A DNA stretch of 64,000 bases from a bacterium. Lineage in GTDB: Bacteria > Elusimicrobiota > Elusimicrobia > UBA1565 > UBA9628. Below, piece by piece: positions 51,486 to 61,132 of this stretch. A model generated the notes under the pieces. It was given only the letters and a program-made list of their open reading frames with translations. It was not told the DNA's origin and made no database searches. A program made the translations under genes and the position numbers. The stretch is from positions 1 through 64,000 of the forward strand of contig JAJYOT010000002.1 of the NCBI GenBank assembly GCA_021796015.1, written 5' to 3'. How positions within the stretch are numbered: the first letter of the stretch is position 1; each line of letters opens with the position of its first letter.

Positions 51486-53009
51486 TTATGAGAGGGAGAA
51501 AAGAACGCTTCTAAGACGGCTAAGAACCAATAAAAGTCCAAGGCCCAAACAAAGAACCCCAAACCAATCTCCAAAGCGGGCATAAAGTGAACGCTGCGGA
51601 AATGGATCAGCGAGGGGGAGTTTCACCTCGAGTCGCCCGCGAAAATTTAAAGGCAAACGACCAAGAATGCGGCCCCAAGGGTCTATTTCGGCGGAAATGC
51701 CGGTGTTGGCCGCCCGAAGAACATAAAGGCGGTTTTCAACGGCACGAAAACGGTTGATATAAAAATGTTGATAAGGACCCCAGGTTTCTTTATACCATCC
51801 GTCATTAGTGATATTGACAATCGCACGCGCCCCTTTTACGGCCTCACTCCGGGATAAAAACGGAAACACCGCTTCATAACAAATAGTACACCCAATTTTC
51901 CCAAAATTAGTTTTAAGTAAACGCGGAGAAGAAGGCCCGGGAGTCATATTTCCCAACTCATCTAAATACCCAATAAATTTTCGTAAAAAATCCCAGGGAA
52001 CATATTCGCCGAAAGGAACTAGTTCTCTTTTGGCGTAAAAACCTTGAGTTTCGCCTTGGGGATTAAGATAATAAGCGGCATTGTAGAGGTGAGTAGAATT
52101 TTGAACGACCGCGCCAATAACTTGATAGCTTTTCCAACGAAAGCCCGCGGAGGAAGCCTCCAGAATTGTTTTCTCCTGACCCAAAAGTCTCGGTAAAGCC
52201 GCTTCCGGCCACAGAATTAACCGGGGTTTTTTTGCCCAAGGCCCTAAGAGAAGATTTTCTAAATTAGCGGTAATTTCCGAAGCGGAGTTGGAACTCCATT
52301 TTTGATATTGGTCTATATTGGGCTGCAAAATAGCGACTGAAACCGTGGATGTTGGCTCTGGCCCTTTGGAAAGACTGAGAGCTCCGTATCCCCAAATTCC
52401 AATGATGAAAAACCCGCTCATGATGACCCAGGTCAAAGCCCAACGCCGTTTTGACTTTTCGCAGTATAAAAAGTAGGCGACAGCGGCGTTAAAAAAAAGA
52501 ACAAAAAAACCAAGTCCCAAGGGCCCCAACACGGAATCAATTTGAATGAGAGAAAGATAACGATATTGAGTGTAGCTCAGAAGATCCATAGAAAGCCGCG
52601 GAGTTTTGAACCATAAAAACTCTAAAGCCGACCATACAACCCCCCAAATCCAGGGAATGAATACGTCCAGGGGTCTTAACGAGACCCAGGAGGTCAAGGC
52701 GGAAACAAAACCCCAATGGATTCCTAAAAATCCAGCAAGCAAAACCCAGGATAAAATCGCGAGAAAAATATTAATTCCGGCAAAACGGCAGGTCTGGTAA
52801 ATCCAGAAAAGAGAAACCGCATGAAAAGAAAAACCCGCCACCCAACCAAGCCCAAAAGATTTTTTAACCGAGGAACCCGGACGGCAAACCAAACAAAGCG
52901 GAATGAGAGAAATCCAGCCTAGAAAACACATCCCCGGACGAGGAAGGCAAAGGGCGGTTAAAACGCCGCTGGAAAGGGCAAGGAAAAGTTCTTTTAAGCC
53001 CCGTGACAC
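51486..53009 (-). CDS. lnt: Apolipoprotein N-acyltransferase
   Basis: A 507-residue inner-membrane enzyme that adds the third acyl chain to outer-membrane lipoproteins. It has about seven hydrophobic helices in the first 200 residues, then a nitrilase-type domain with the catalytic triad: Glu in LILWPEAALPRL, Lys in GFYAKRELVPFGEYVPW, and Cys in GCTICYEAVFP. It starts with GTG at 53009, overlapping the end of secA by 16 bases. Its presence supports an outer membrane with acylated lipoproteins. Confidence 0.93.
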   Translation of the reverse strand: MSRGLKELFLALSSGVLTALCLPRPGMCFLGWISLIPLCLVCRPGSSVKKSFGLGWVAGFSFHAVSLFWIYQTCRFAGINIFLAILSWVLLAGFLGIHWGFVSALTSWVSLRPLDVFIPWIWGVVWSALEFLWFKTPRLSMDLLSYTQYRYLSLIQIDSVLGPLGLGFFVLFFNAAVAYFLYCEKSKRRWALTWVIMSGFFIIGIWGYGALSLSKGPEPTSTVSVAILQPNIDQYQKWSSNSASEITANLENLLLGPWAKKPRLILWPEAALPRLLGQEKTILEASSAGFRWKSYQVIGAVVQNSTHLYNAAYYLNPQGETQGFYAKRELVPFGEYVPWDFLRKFIGYLDELGNMTPGPSSPRLLKTNFGKIGCTICYEAVFPFLSRSEAVKGARAIVNITNDGWYKETWGPYQHFYINRFRAVENRLYVLRAANTGISAEIDPWGRILGRLPLNFRGRLEVKLPLADPFPQRSLYARFGDWFGVLCLGLGLLLVLSRLRSVLFSLS

Positions 53010-55717
53010 TTTTTATATTTTTTCCCGGAGCCGCAATAACAGGGATCGTTACGGCCTATTTTTGCGACTTCAGGTAAAGAATCATCGCCGGATTCTTGTT
53101 CAAGAGCGTTTCTAGACGATACGCGCTCGTTTTTCGCCTCCTTGGATGAAACTCCCTCTTGGTGGTTTAAGGTCACTCTCTCTTCGGGGTGCGGGGGGGG
53201 AATTTTAGGAGCCTCAACTTTAAAGAGGTATTCAATGACTTGCTCGCGAATTTTAGCCAGCATCGCCTCGAAAAGAACGAAGGACTCTCTTTGATATTCG
53301 ATTTTCGGATCTTTTTGTCCGTAAGCGCGAAGGCCGATGGATTTTTTGAGATGATCAAGATCATAAAGATGCCCTTTCCAGGAGCGGTCGATCATCTGAA
53401 GCAAAATCATACGCTCAATTTCTCTAAAATCAAAACCGGCAAACTCTTTTTCCCGTTCAAGATAAAGAGCCTTAACGGCTTTGAGCGTCTCATCTAAAAG
53501 GGCGGCTTTGTCGTATTTGAGAATCTCATCTTGGCTCACGCTCCAATTAACCCCAAACACCCGCTCGAGATAGGCTTTAAAGGTGGGGATGTCCCAAGTT
53601 TCGGCATGAGAGTCTCCGGGGGCGATTTCCTCGATTTTATCCCGCAAATCTTCTTCCATCATCAAATGAATTTGAGGGGTGATGGTTTCATTGTCTAAAA
53701 CATCGTTGCGGAGGCGGTAAATCACTTCCCGTTGCTTATTCATGACGTTGTCATAATCTAAGAGTTGCTTGCGAACGTCAAAGTGATGCGTTTCAACGCG
53801 CCTTTGGGCGCTTTCAATTTGGCGCGAGACCAAACGCGATTCAATGACCTCGCCTTCCTTCATGCCCAATTTTTCCATGATGAGGGAAAGACGATCGGAA
53901 CCAAAAAGCCGCATGAGTTCGTCATCTAAGCCTAAATAGAAACGGGAAGAACCGGGATCCCCTTGCCGGCCGCATCTACCGCGAAGCTGATTGTCGATTC
54001 TTCGGGCTTCGTGTCTTTCAGTGCCTAGAACGTGGAGACCTCCGAGATTTTTGACCAGCTCATACTCTTCTTTGTCTTGAGGGTTTCCGCCCAGCAAAAT
54101 ATCCGTTCCGCGGCCCGCCATGTTGGTCGCAATCGTCACCGCGCCTTTTCTGCCGGCTTGAGCGATAATATGGGCTTCCTGCTCGTGATACTTGGCGTTT
54201 AAAACCTGATGCGGAATACCCTCGTTTCTCAGTATCGCCGACAATTTTTCCGATTTTTCAATCGAACGGGTTCCAACCAAAACCGGGCGACCTGCTTTCC
54301 ACAGCTCTTTTATTTCATCGGCAATCGCGCGGTATTTTTCCCGTTCGGTTCGGTAAATTAAATCGGGAAAGTCCTGCCGAATCATCTGCTGGTGAGTGGG
54401 TATCTCGTAGACGGGAACGCCGTAAATCTCCAAGAACTCGTCTTCTTCCGTCATCGCGGTTCCGGTCATGCCGGCCATTTTCTTATAAATCTTAAAGAAA
54501 TTTTGGAACGTAATCGTCGCTAAAGTCTGATTTTCTTCTTTCGGGGGCAAATGTTCCTTGGTTTCAACCGCTTGGTGAAGCCCATCCGACCAGCGGCGTC
54601 CCGGCATCAAGCGCCCAGTAAATTCATCTACAATGACGACTTCGCCGTCTTTAACCACATAATCAACGTCTCGTGAATACAGGTGATGAGCGCGCAAGGC
54701 TTGGGTAATGTGATGAACCCATTCTCCTTCCAAATCATCATAGAGATTTGGAATACTCAGAAGCTTCTCGCATTTTTGTACTCCGTCTTCGGTCAAAACC
54801 GCGGTATGATTTTTCTCATCCACAATCGCGTCATAACCCTTGCTCAAATCTTCCCCGGTGTATTTAGACTGAATCTCTTCTTCCTCGGTAATTTTTCGGA
54901 CCTTAAGGGCGGGAATAATACGGTTAATGATGGCGTAGCGATCGGTTGATTTTTCAGCGGCTCCAGAAATAATCAAAGGCGTTCGCGCCTCATCGATAAG
55001 AATAGAGTCCACTTCGTCGATAACCGCATAATGAAGGGGACGAAGAACACGCTCATCTTTTCTGACGACCATATTGTCACGCAGATAATCGAAACCAACT
55101 TCGTTATTGGTGACGTAGGTCACATCCGAAGCATAGGCCGCTCGCCTCTCTTCATTGGGCATATCATGCTGAACATATCCGACCGTAAGCCCCAAAAAGC
55201 GAAAAACCTTTCCCATCCATTCGCAGTCGCGCTTGGCCAGATAATCGTTGACCGTCACAATATGGGTTCCACGACCGAGCAAGCAATTGAGATAAGCCGG
55301 GGCCGTGGCAACCAAGGTTTTTCCTTCGCCGGTTCTCATTTCGGCAATAGCCCCATGATGCAAAACGATGCCGCCCAAAATTTGAACGTCGAATTGACGA
55401 AGCCCGATGGAACGCCGGGAAGCTTCTCGAGTCAGCGCAAAAGCCTCGGGAAGAAATCCGTCTAAAACTTCCTGCCAAACGGCTTTGATCATCTTTTCTT
55501 TCGATTCCTCGTCTTCTGGCAATTCTCGCGGCATTTTTTCTTCTACGGCCAGCTTTACTTTTTCTTTCAGTTCAGCCGTTTTTTGGGGAAATGCGCTATC
55601 GGGAAGAGCCTGAACCTCTTTTTCAAGAGCGTTCACAGCGTCAAGCAACGGACGATATTTTTTCAGCGTCCGCTCGCTCGGCGTTCCGATAAGAGAATAG
55701 ATTAAGCTCTGAATCAT
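52994..55717 (-). CDS. secA: Preprotein translocase ATPase SecA
   Basis: 907 residues from ATG 55717 (MIQSLIYSLIGTPSERTL). A TTG nine codons upstream lies in the T-tract of the preceding terminator and is unlikely. NBD1: MRTGEGKTLVA (Walker A) and YAVIDEVDSILIDEART (Walker B). NBD2: VLVGTRSIEKSE and TNMAGRGTDILLGGNP. The C-terminal zinc site is GRNDPCYCGSGKKYKKCHGA (CxCx8CH), which binds SecB and phospholipid. It drives protein export through SecYEG. No ribosome site is obvious before the start. Confidence 0.96.
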   Translation of the reverse strand: MIQSLIYSLIGTPSERTLKKYRPLLDAVNALEKEVQALPDSAFPQKTAELKEKVKLAVEEKMPRELPEDEESKEKMIKAVWQEVLDGFLPEAFALTREASRRSIGLRQFDVQILGGIVLHHGAIAEMRTGEGKTLVATAPAYLNCLLGRGTHIVTVNDYLAKRDCEWMGKVFRFLGLTVGYVQHDMPNEERRAAYASDVTYVTNNEVGFDYLRDNMVVRKDERVLRPLHYAVIDEVDSILIDEARTPLIISGAAEKSTDRYAIINRIIPALKVRKITEEEEIQSKYTGEDLSKGYDAIVDEKNHTAVLTEDGVQKCEKLLSIPNLYDDLEGEWVHHITQALRAHHLYSRDVDYVVKDGEVVIVDEFTGRLMPGRRWSDGLHQAVETKEHLPPKEENQTLATITFQNFFKIYKKMAGMTGTAMTEEDEFLEIYGVPVYEIPTHQQMIRQDFPDLIYRTEREKYRAIADEIKELWKAGRPVLVGTRSIEKSEKLSAILRNEGIPHQVLNAKYHEQEAHIIAQAGRKGAVTIATNMAGRGTDILLGGNPQDKEEYELVKNLGGLHVLGTERHEARRIDNQLRGRCGRQGDPGSSRFYLGLDDELMRLFGSDRLSLIMEKLGMKEGEVIESRLVSRQIESAQRRVETHHFDVRKQLLDYDNVMNKQREVIYRLRNDVLDNETITPQIHLMMEEDLRDKIEEIAPGDSHAETWDIPTFKAYLERVFGVNWSVSQDEILKYDKAALLDETLKAVKALYLEREKEFAGFDFREIERMILLQMIDRSWKGHLYDLDHLKKSIGLRAYGQKDPKIEYQRESFVLFEAMLAKIREQVIEYLFKVEAPKIPPPHPEERVTLNHQEGVSSKEAKNERVSSRNALEQESGDDSLPEVAKIGRNDPCYCGSGKKYKKCHGA

Positions 55718-55750
55718 AGAAGGAGAATAAGAATAGTTTAACAAAAAAAG

Positions 55751-55784
55751 AAACCCGGGCGGACACGAAGCCCAACCCGGGTTT
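55751..55784 (-). terminator. Rho-independent terminator of the beta-barrel gene (possibly bidirectional)
   Basis: AAACCCGGG (55751-55759) pairs with CCCGGGTTT (55776-55784) around a 16-base loop. On the minus strand the stem is followed by TTTCTTTTTTTG, a good T-tract, right after the stop of the outer-membrane protein gene. On the plus strand it is followed by GTTTTTGTTT-like sequence, a weaker tail. Confidence 0.85.
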
Positions 55785-55793
55785 TTGTTTAAT

Positions 55794-56450
55794 TTAGAAG
55801 TAGTAGCGAAGTCCGATGGTGAAGTTCATGATTCCGCCCAAAATCCCCAAGCTGGTATTTGTGGAAGCACCGCCGCCTGCGGAATATATATCAATGGACA
55901 AAGGTTCCCATTCGGTGTAGAAACTAACGGGCATATCCTTCACCGCGTGTTCAAGGCCGACTCCGCCTTGAATTCCCCAGAAAGAAGTGCTGCTTCCGGA
56001 ACCGGAAGTAAACATGGGAAGAATTTCCGCATCGGCATAGAAAATATTCTGACGGGTTTCCTTAAGCGCCATCATTCCCTCCGCCCGCAAGGAAATCAAG
56101 GTCGAACTTTTAGGGCTGATCTGCGGAAAACCCAAGCCGTAACCTCCGTCAAATCCGAATTTATTGTTGACCCAATAGCGGCCATCAAGAGTTCCCCATT
56201 GCACGGACTCGCCTCCTTCGGTCGTTAACGGAACCAAGGCCGAATCCATGGAAGGTCCGAACCCGACCTTCCCGACATTGACATAGGTGTCTCCGGAACT
56301 TTGACTTTGAGACGCGGGCGCATCGGAAGACTGCGCGACTTGGGCTTTATGCTTTTTCTTATGCTTGGCCGCATGAGCCTGGGATGCGTTGACAAAAAGG
56401 CAGAACGCGCCCATCGCGGCGACGACCAACCAACTATTTTGTTGTTTCAT
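55794..56450 (-). CDS. Predicted outer-membrane beta-barrel protein, unknown function
   Basis: A 218-residue protein with a signal peptide (MKQQNSWLVVAAMGAFC..., cut near SQAHA) and AAAGGAGATAC before the ATG. After a basic KHKKKHKAQVAQSS and Ser/Gln-rich linker come about eight amphipathic strands (YVNVGKVGFGPSMDSALVPL, GRYWVNNKFGFDGGYGLGF, GVGLEHAVKDMPVSFYTEW) and the terminal GLRYYF, an outer-membrane C-terminal phenylalanine. It resembles small 8-stranded OmpA-barrel or porin-like proteins. It is monocistronic, with its own promoter and terminator. Confidence 0.75.
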   Translation of the reverse strand: MKQQNSWLVVAAMGAFCLFVNASQAHAAKHKKKHKAQVAQSSDAPASQSQSSGDTYVNVGKVGFGPSMDSALVPLTTEGGESVQWGTLDGRYWVNNKFGFDGGYGLGFPQISPKSSTLISLRAEGMMALKETRQNIFYADAEILPMFTSGSGSSTSFWGIQGGVGLEHAVKDMPVSFYTEWEPLSIDIYSAGGGASTNTSLGILGGIMNFTIGLRYYF

Positions 56451-56484
56451 TGTATCTCCTTTTTTTGAATTTTACGTCCCTAGA

Positions 56485-56514
56485 ATTTTATTATCAATGC
56501 CGCATCTTTGTCAA
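56485..56514 (-). promoter_or_regulatory. Promoter of the outer-membrane beta-barrel gene
   Basis: On the minus strand: TTGACA (56509-56514), an 18-base spacer and TAAAAT (56485-56490), about 35 bases before the start codon. The -35 covers the mltG stop codon region. Confidence 0.75.
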
Positions 56515-57518
56515 TGAGAAAAATTGGCGGTTTGTTTTTCTTTATTTTTCCGCACGGCTTCCTTAAACAATTCCTTATTGCGCATATGTTCTTCATTGGT
56601 CGCGGCAAAACGGTGACCGCCTTCCCCGTCCGAGACAAAATAAAGAGCGTTTGTCTGGGCTGGATTTAAAGCCGCAAGAAAAGAACTGAGTCCAAAGCTA
56701 GAAATCGGGCCGGGGGGAAGACCGTAGTAAAGATAGGTGTTATAAGGCGAATCAACTTGCAAATCTCTCTTAGTCAATTGTTTTTTCCACCGCCCCAGCG
56801 CGTACTGGACGGTGGGATCGGCCTCAAGCTTCATGCGCAACTTCAAGCGATTAATATAGACCGCCGAAATCATCGGCCTTTCTTTGTCTAGGACCGCTTC
56901 TCTTTGAATAATGGACGCCAAAATTACGGCTTGACGAAAGTTTAAATAAGGCTTTGGATTTGCTTTTTGATAGGCCGCCCCAATCACGTGAAAAAATTCA
57001 TCTTCCATTTTTTGGGCGATTTTAACGGGGGGAGTATTGGGATCAAAATAGTAAACGGAAGGAAACAAAGAACCTTCCAAATTTCTAGTCGCCACGTAGT
57101 TCTCAAAGTCAATCGCCGGACAAATGCCTAAGGCTTCTAATCTTTCCGCAATCTGCCGGGCAGAAAACCCTTCCGGAATAACCACCTTGATGCCCCGGGT
57201 TGAACCCTCATCTAAAATTCTTAAGAGAGAAAAAAGCCACATATGTTTTTGAAGCTGATAGACCCCGGCTTCGATATGGCGGTCCACTCCCGTGAGCTTT
57301 GCCGCCGCGCGAAAAACTAATTTAGAGGTAATAATGTCATTCTCTTTAAGAATGTTCGCGGCCTGGGAGGCGGAAACCCCTTGAGGAAGATTGACCAACA
57401 CTTCTTCTTTGGGTTTGCGAAAAACAAAAAGGAAAAGGGAAATTAAAACTAGGATAACGGCAAAGCCGACGAGAACTCTTTTATGCTCTCTCAAACCTAA
57501 TTCCCAAAAACAGGACAT
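56511..57518 (-). CDS. mltG: Endolytic transglycosylase MltG
   Basis: A 335-residue inner-membrane protein that cuts nascent peptidoglycan strands and sets their length. A single helix (VLVGFAVILVLISLFLFVF) leads to a LysM-like N-terminal domain and the YceG core. The catalytic glutamate is in ILASIIQREAVLDKERPMIS; the ISAVYINRLKLRMKLEADPT and VQYALGRWK blocks follow, then YNTYLYYGLPPGPISSFG. All are family hallmarks. Its start overlaps the end of the mutase gene by 22 bases. Confidence 0.93.
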   Translation of the reverse strand: MSCFWELGLREHKRVLVGFAVILVLISLFLFVFRKPKEEVLVNLPQGVSASQAANILKENDIITSKLVFRAAAKLTGVDRHIEAGVYQLQKHMWLFSLLRILDEGSTRGIKVVIPEGFSARQIAERLEALGICPAIDFENYVATRNLEGSLFPSVYYFDPNTPPVKIAQKMEDEFFHVIGAAYQKANPKPYLNFRQAVILASIIQREAVLDKERPMISAVYINRLKLRMKLEADPTVQYALGRWKKQLTKRDLQVDSPYNTYLYYGLPPGPISSFGLSSFLAALNPAQTNALYFVSDGEGGHRFAATNEEHMRNKELFKEAVRKNKEKQTANFSH

Positions 57519-59107
57519 TCTCCGAAGGAATCTTTAAGGGCGGAGACAATTTCACCGACCGTCGCATAGGCTTCCACCGCCTCCATAATGGATGGAAGAA
57601 GGTTTTCCGTTCCCTTGGCCGCGTTTCTAACTTGAGCAAGGTTTTTTTCAACCAGCGCATTATCCCGCGACTTTCGCAATTTCTTTAAAGACCGAACCTG
57701 GCGAGCCTCGACGGAATTTTTAATTTCTAAAATTTTCGGTCTTTGAGAATCCGAAGCGAAAACATTAACTCCCACGATTTTTCTTCTCTTTTCGGACAAA
57801 TCTACTTCAAAACGATAAGCGGTTTCGGCGATTTCTCGGTGGAAAAACCCTTTTTCAATGGCAGGCACCACCCCACCCAACTCCTTGATTTTTCGCATTA
57901 AAGCGGAAGCGCGAGAAAATATCTCATCAGTCAAGGATTCCAGATAATAAGATCCTCCGAAAGGATCCGGGGTGTCGGTAGCCCCGCTTTCAAAAGCCAG
58001 AATTTGTTGGGTTCTTAAAGCCAAACGCACCGCCTGATCGGTCGGCAAGGACAACGCCTCATCATAAGAATTGGTGTGCAAGCTTTGCGTTCCACCCAAA
58101 ACCGCGGCCAAAGCCTGGTAAGCCACGCGCACGATATTGGTTAGCGGCTGTTGCGCCGTGAGACTCACGCCTGCCGTTTGACAATGCATGGGAAGCATCC
58201 AGGAAATTTCCTTTTGAGCTCCAAATTCTTCTTTCATCATCGTCGCCCAAATCCTACGCGCCGCCCGCAATTTCCCAATTTCCTCGAAAAAGTAATTGTG
58301 AACATCGAAGAAAAACGAAAGGTGGGAGGCGAAATCATCTACCTGGAGCCCTCTTTTGATCAAGCGTTCAACGTATTCGCGCCCATCCGCCAAGGTAAAC
58401 GCGAGTTCCTGAACGGCGTCAGCCCCAGCTTCCCGGATATGATAACCGGAAATGGAAATAGGGTAGAAGCGCGGAACTTCCCTCACGCAAAATTCAATCG
58501 TATCTAAAACAATGCGCAAAGACGCTTCCGGGGGGAAAAGGTATTCGTTTTGAGCGATATATTCCTTGAGAATATCCGTCTGACAAGTTCCTCTAACGCG
58601 CTTAAATGGAACGCCTTGTTTTTTAGCCACCGCCAAATACATACAAAGAAGAATCGGAGCCGGCAAGTTAATCGTCATGGAGGTCGAAACCTTAGCAATG
58701 TCAATGCCGGAAAATAAGGCCTCCATATCGGCAAGAGTATCCACCGCCACGCCTTCCCGTCCGACCTCTCCCAAGGAACGCGGATCATCGGAATCAAGTC
58801 CCATCAAGGTTGGTAGATCAAAGGCCGTGGAAAGACCGGTTTCACCATGCGCAAGCAAATATTTAAAGCGCTCGTTCGTATCTTTGGCGGTCTTATGTCC
58901 GGCAAACTGCCGCATCGTCCAGTGTCCCGTGCGATACCCTCCGCTCTTAAGCCCCCGAGTATAGGGATAACGTCCGGGACGCCCAATAGCCGTCTCAAAG
59001 TCAACCTTAGATATATCTTCCGGCCCGTAAACTAAACGGGCCGGAATTCCCGACAAGGTCGAAGGAGTGAAAGCGGCTTTTTCTTCTGTTTTTTCCAAAA
59101 CAGGCAT
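57497..59107 (-). CDS. Methylmalonyl-CoA mutase large-subunit-like protein, catalytic domain only
   Basis: 536 residues, covering the substrate-binding (beta/alpha) barrel without the B12-binding domain. Motifs: GRPGRYPYTRG, TGHWTMRQFAGHKTAKDTNE, AFDLPTLMGLDSDDP, VRGTCQTDILKEYIAQNE, ISISGYHIREAGADA and QSLHTNSYDEAL. True methylmalonyl-CoA mutases usually read GIYPTMYRGRLWTMRQ after YPYTR; here it is GLKSGGYRTGHWTMRQ. The substrate may be methylmalonyl-CoA or a related acyl-CoA. A small B12 subunit must be encoded elsewhere. It sits between a FecR-like gene and mltG. Confidence 0.85.
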   Translation of the reverse strand: MPVLEKTEEKAAFTPSTLSGIPARLVYGPEDISKVDFETAIGRPGRYPYTRGLKSGGYRTGHWTMRQFAGHKTAKDTNERFKYLLAHGETGLSTAFDLPTLMGLDSDDPRSLGEVGREGVAVDTLADMEALFSGIDIAKVSTSMTINLPAPILLCMYLAVAKKQGVPFKRVRGTCQTDILKEYIAQNEYLFPPEASLRIVLDTIEFCVREVPRFYPISISGYHIREAGADAVQELAFTLADGREYVERLIKRGLQVDDFASHLSFFFDVHNYFFEEIGKLRAARRIWATMMKEEFGAQKEISWMLPMHCQTAGVSLTAQQPLTNIVRVAYQALAAVLGGTQSLHTNSYDEALSLPTDQAVRLALRTQQILAFESGATDTPDPFGGSYYLESLTDEIFSRASALMRKIKELGGVVPAIEKGFFHREIAETAYRFEVDLSEKRRKIVGVNVFASDSQRPKILEIKNSVEARQVRSLKKLRKSRDNALVEKNLAQVRNAAKGTENLLPSIMEAVEAYATVGEIVSALKDSFGECPVFGN

Positions 59108-59113
59108 AATTAT

Positions 59114-59938
59114 CTACTGTTGATGCCGCATTCTTGGATGACCTGGATTTCCATTTTGGAACCGTTGAAGACGACGCCGTCCAGTTCTCGCCAATTTTTT
59201 CATTTTTTGCATGAGGTTCTTACGAACTTGATTGCGATTAGAACCTTGCTGTCTGAAAACGTTTTTATGTTCTTGTTTCCAAGTTAAACGTACCGCCGCC
59301 AAGGATTTTCGAAGCCCGGACATTTGCTTGTCGTATCTCAAAAAATAGTGAAGAGAACGCACATGAGGCAGTTTTCCGTTTTTCGATTTCACCGCTAATT
59401 CTTGATGCGGCTTTAAGAACTCATGCCCGGAATGGTTCGTCACTTCGACTTTTCCCTCGTCAAAAACTCCAACCTTCGCTCCGGAGGATTTGGAAAAGCT
59501 CACGCCAAACTCCGTCCCGCGAATAGCGGCGACTGCCATCGGAGTCTGAACCTGGAGGTTTTCACCGGATAAGAGGTGATCAAACTTCGCGATGATGTTC
59601 CCCAGTCCCAGAAAAAGAGAAGTTTTAGATTGACTGAGCGCTTTGACCGTAAAACTGGAATTGGGAGTCAAAGTCAATACTCCGCTTCCATTAAAAGCGA
59701 TTTGGGCTTGGCCGCCGGCATTGGTCACAATTCGATCACCAGATTTAAGCGGAAGACCGGCGACCGCGACATAGCCTTGCTTGGGAGAACTAGCCGGATA
59801 GAAGTTGACGCTCCCTTGAAGAAAAGTAATTCTCGCATCCCAGGAACTTGGCTGTCCCTGAGCGTTTGCCTTCACCGAAAGAAACGAAAGCCCCATCACC
59901 GCGACAACAATTAGACCTATGACTCGTTTTATTTTCAT
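59114..59938 (-). CDS. FecR-domain exported protein
   Basis: 274 residues, start overlapping the tyrS stop (ATGA), with CAGGAGATAAA ahead. Signal peptide (MKIKRVIGLIVVAVMGLSF, then SVKANA). The FecR-like beta domain covers about residues 35-180: ITFLQGSVNFYP, LPLKSGDRIVTNAGGQAQIA, LTLTPNSSFTVK, GENLQVQTPMAVAAIRGTEF and VFDEGKVEVTNHSG. The C-terminal 70 residues are highly basic (RGRRRLQRFQNG-type). It is not next to an ECF sigma factor or TonB receptor, so a FecR regulatory role is doubtful; structural FecR-domain proteins of this kind are frequent in other phyla. Confidence 0.8.
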   Translation of the reverse strand: MKIKRVIGLIVVAVMGLSFLSVKANAQGQPSSWDARITFLQGSVNFYPASSPKQGYVAVAGLPLKSGDRIVTNAGGQAQIAFNGSGVLTLTPNSSFTVKALSQSKTSLFLGLGNIIAKFDHLLSGENLQVQTPMAVAAIRGTEFGVSFSKSSGAKVGVFDEGKVEVTNHSGHEFLKPHQELAVKSKNGKLPHVRSLHYFLRYDKQMSGLRKSLAAVRLTWKQEHKNVFRQQGSNRNQVRKNLMQKMKKLARTGRRRLQRFQNGNPGHPRMRHQQ

Positions 59939-61125
59939 TTTATCTCCTGTTTTTCCGACATAATTTCAACCGACAAAAAATGACGCTTTCCTGCCTGCAA
60001 GGTAAACTTTTGCGGAAGATGCAAAGGTCGTTCCTCCAGCACCTTGGTCCCGTCTATTTTAACGGCTCCTTGATCCAAAAGGCGTCTCGCCTCATTTTTA
60101 GATTTGGCCGCCCCGGATTTCAAAACCATTTCGATAAGGCTGGCTGAAGGGGAGAAACTGGCCATGGGGATGTCTTGAGGAATATTCTTTTTTGAAAACG
60201 TCTCCTCAAAAAAAGCCCGCTCCTGTTTGCCCGCATCTTCCCCATGAAAGCGAGCGGTTAAGATCTGAGCCAGATTTTTCTTGGCCTCCATGGGATGGAG
60301 AGCGCGAACTTCGTCTAAATTCAGAGCGGTCAAGAGTTCATAATAATTCATCATTAATTCATCCGACAAAGACATCGTTTTTCCAAAAATATCTCGCGGA
60401 GTGTCGGTCAGCCCAATTGCATTTCCATAAGATTTTGACATTTTTTTGACCCCGTCAAGGCCGAGCAAAAGAGGAACCGTCATAATCACCTGGGGCTTTT
60501 GCCCCGCCAACTCCTGCATTTTTCTTCCCATCAAAAGATTCGTCAGTTGATCGTTTCCGCCCAGCTCGATGTCGGATTTCACCGCGACAGAATCCTGGCC
60601 TTGGAAGACAGGGTATAGGGTTTCCAGCATCGTCAAGGGGGAATTGTCCTTAAGTCTCTGTTTAAAATCTTCTCTCGCTAAAACCTGCTGAACCGTAATT
60701 GATTTGAGCGCAGAAAGAAGACCTCCACCCATAAAAGGTTTAAGCCACTCGGAGTTGTAATAAATTTCCGTTTTGTTTCGATCTAAAATTTTAAAAGCCT
60801 GGGATTTATAAGTCTCGGCATTTTTTTTAATCTCGCTCGCATCCAAGGAGGGTCTGGTCGAATCACGCCCGGAAGGATCTCCAATTGAAGCGGTAAAATC
60901 TCCAACAATCAAAACCGCCGTATGGCCCAAATCTTGAAAAGCCCGCAATTTTGACAAAGCCACGCTATGCCCTAAATGGAGGTCGGGAGAAGTTGGATCA
61001 ACTCCCAGCTTAACGCGCAGGGCTCTTCCAGAGTCAAGCAAAGACTCCAACTCTTGAGCGTCAACTAAAGAGACACAACCCCGTGTCAAAGTCGCCAATG
61101 AATCTTTGGGTGACATTACGCTCAT
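59935..61125 (-). CDS. tyrS: Tyrosyl-tRNA synthetase
   Basis: A 396-residue class I synthetase. The HIGH-type motif is PTSPDLHLGHSVALSKL, and the KMSKS motif is KKMSKSYGNAIGL. Tyrosine-binding residues lie in YNSEWLKPFMGGGLLSAL and ELGGNDQLTNLLMGRKMQEL. The C-terminal S4-like RNA-binding domain is SKNEARRLLDQGAVKIDGT. It is the TyrS2-type (about 400 residues). It overlaps the FecR-like gene by four bases and lies 7 bases after priA. Confidence 0.95.
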   Translation of the reverse strand: MSVMSPKDSLATLTRGCVSLVDAQELESLLDSGRALRVKLGVDPTSPDLHLGHSVALSKLRAFQDLGHTAVLIVGDFTASIGDPSGRDSTRPSLDASEIKKNAETYKSQAFKILDRNKTEIYYNSEWLKPFMGGGLLSALKSITVQQVLAREDFKQRLKDNSPLTMLETLYPVFQGQDSVAVKSDIELGGNDQLTNLLMGRKMQELAGQKPQVIMTVPLLLGLDGVKKMSKSYGNAIGLTDTPRDIFGKTMSLSDELMMNYYELLTALNLDEVRALHPMEAKKNLAQILTARFHGEDAGKQERAFFEETFSKKNIPQDIPMASFSPSASLIEMVLKSGAAKSKNEARRLLDQGAVKIDGTKVLEERPLHLPQKFTLQAGKRHFLSVEIMSEKQEIK

Positions 61126-61132
61126 TTTAGCA

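Noticed and set aside
55718..55744. Nine-codon upstream extension of secA from a TTG
   Set aside because: The TTG lies in the T-tract of the terminator of the preceding gene, so the ATG at 55717 is used.
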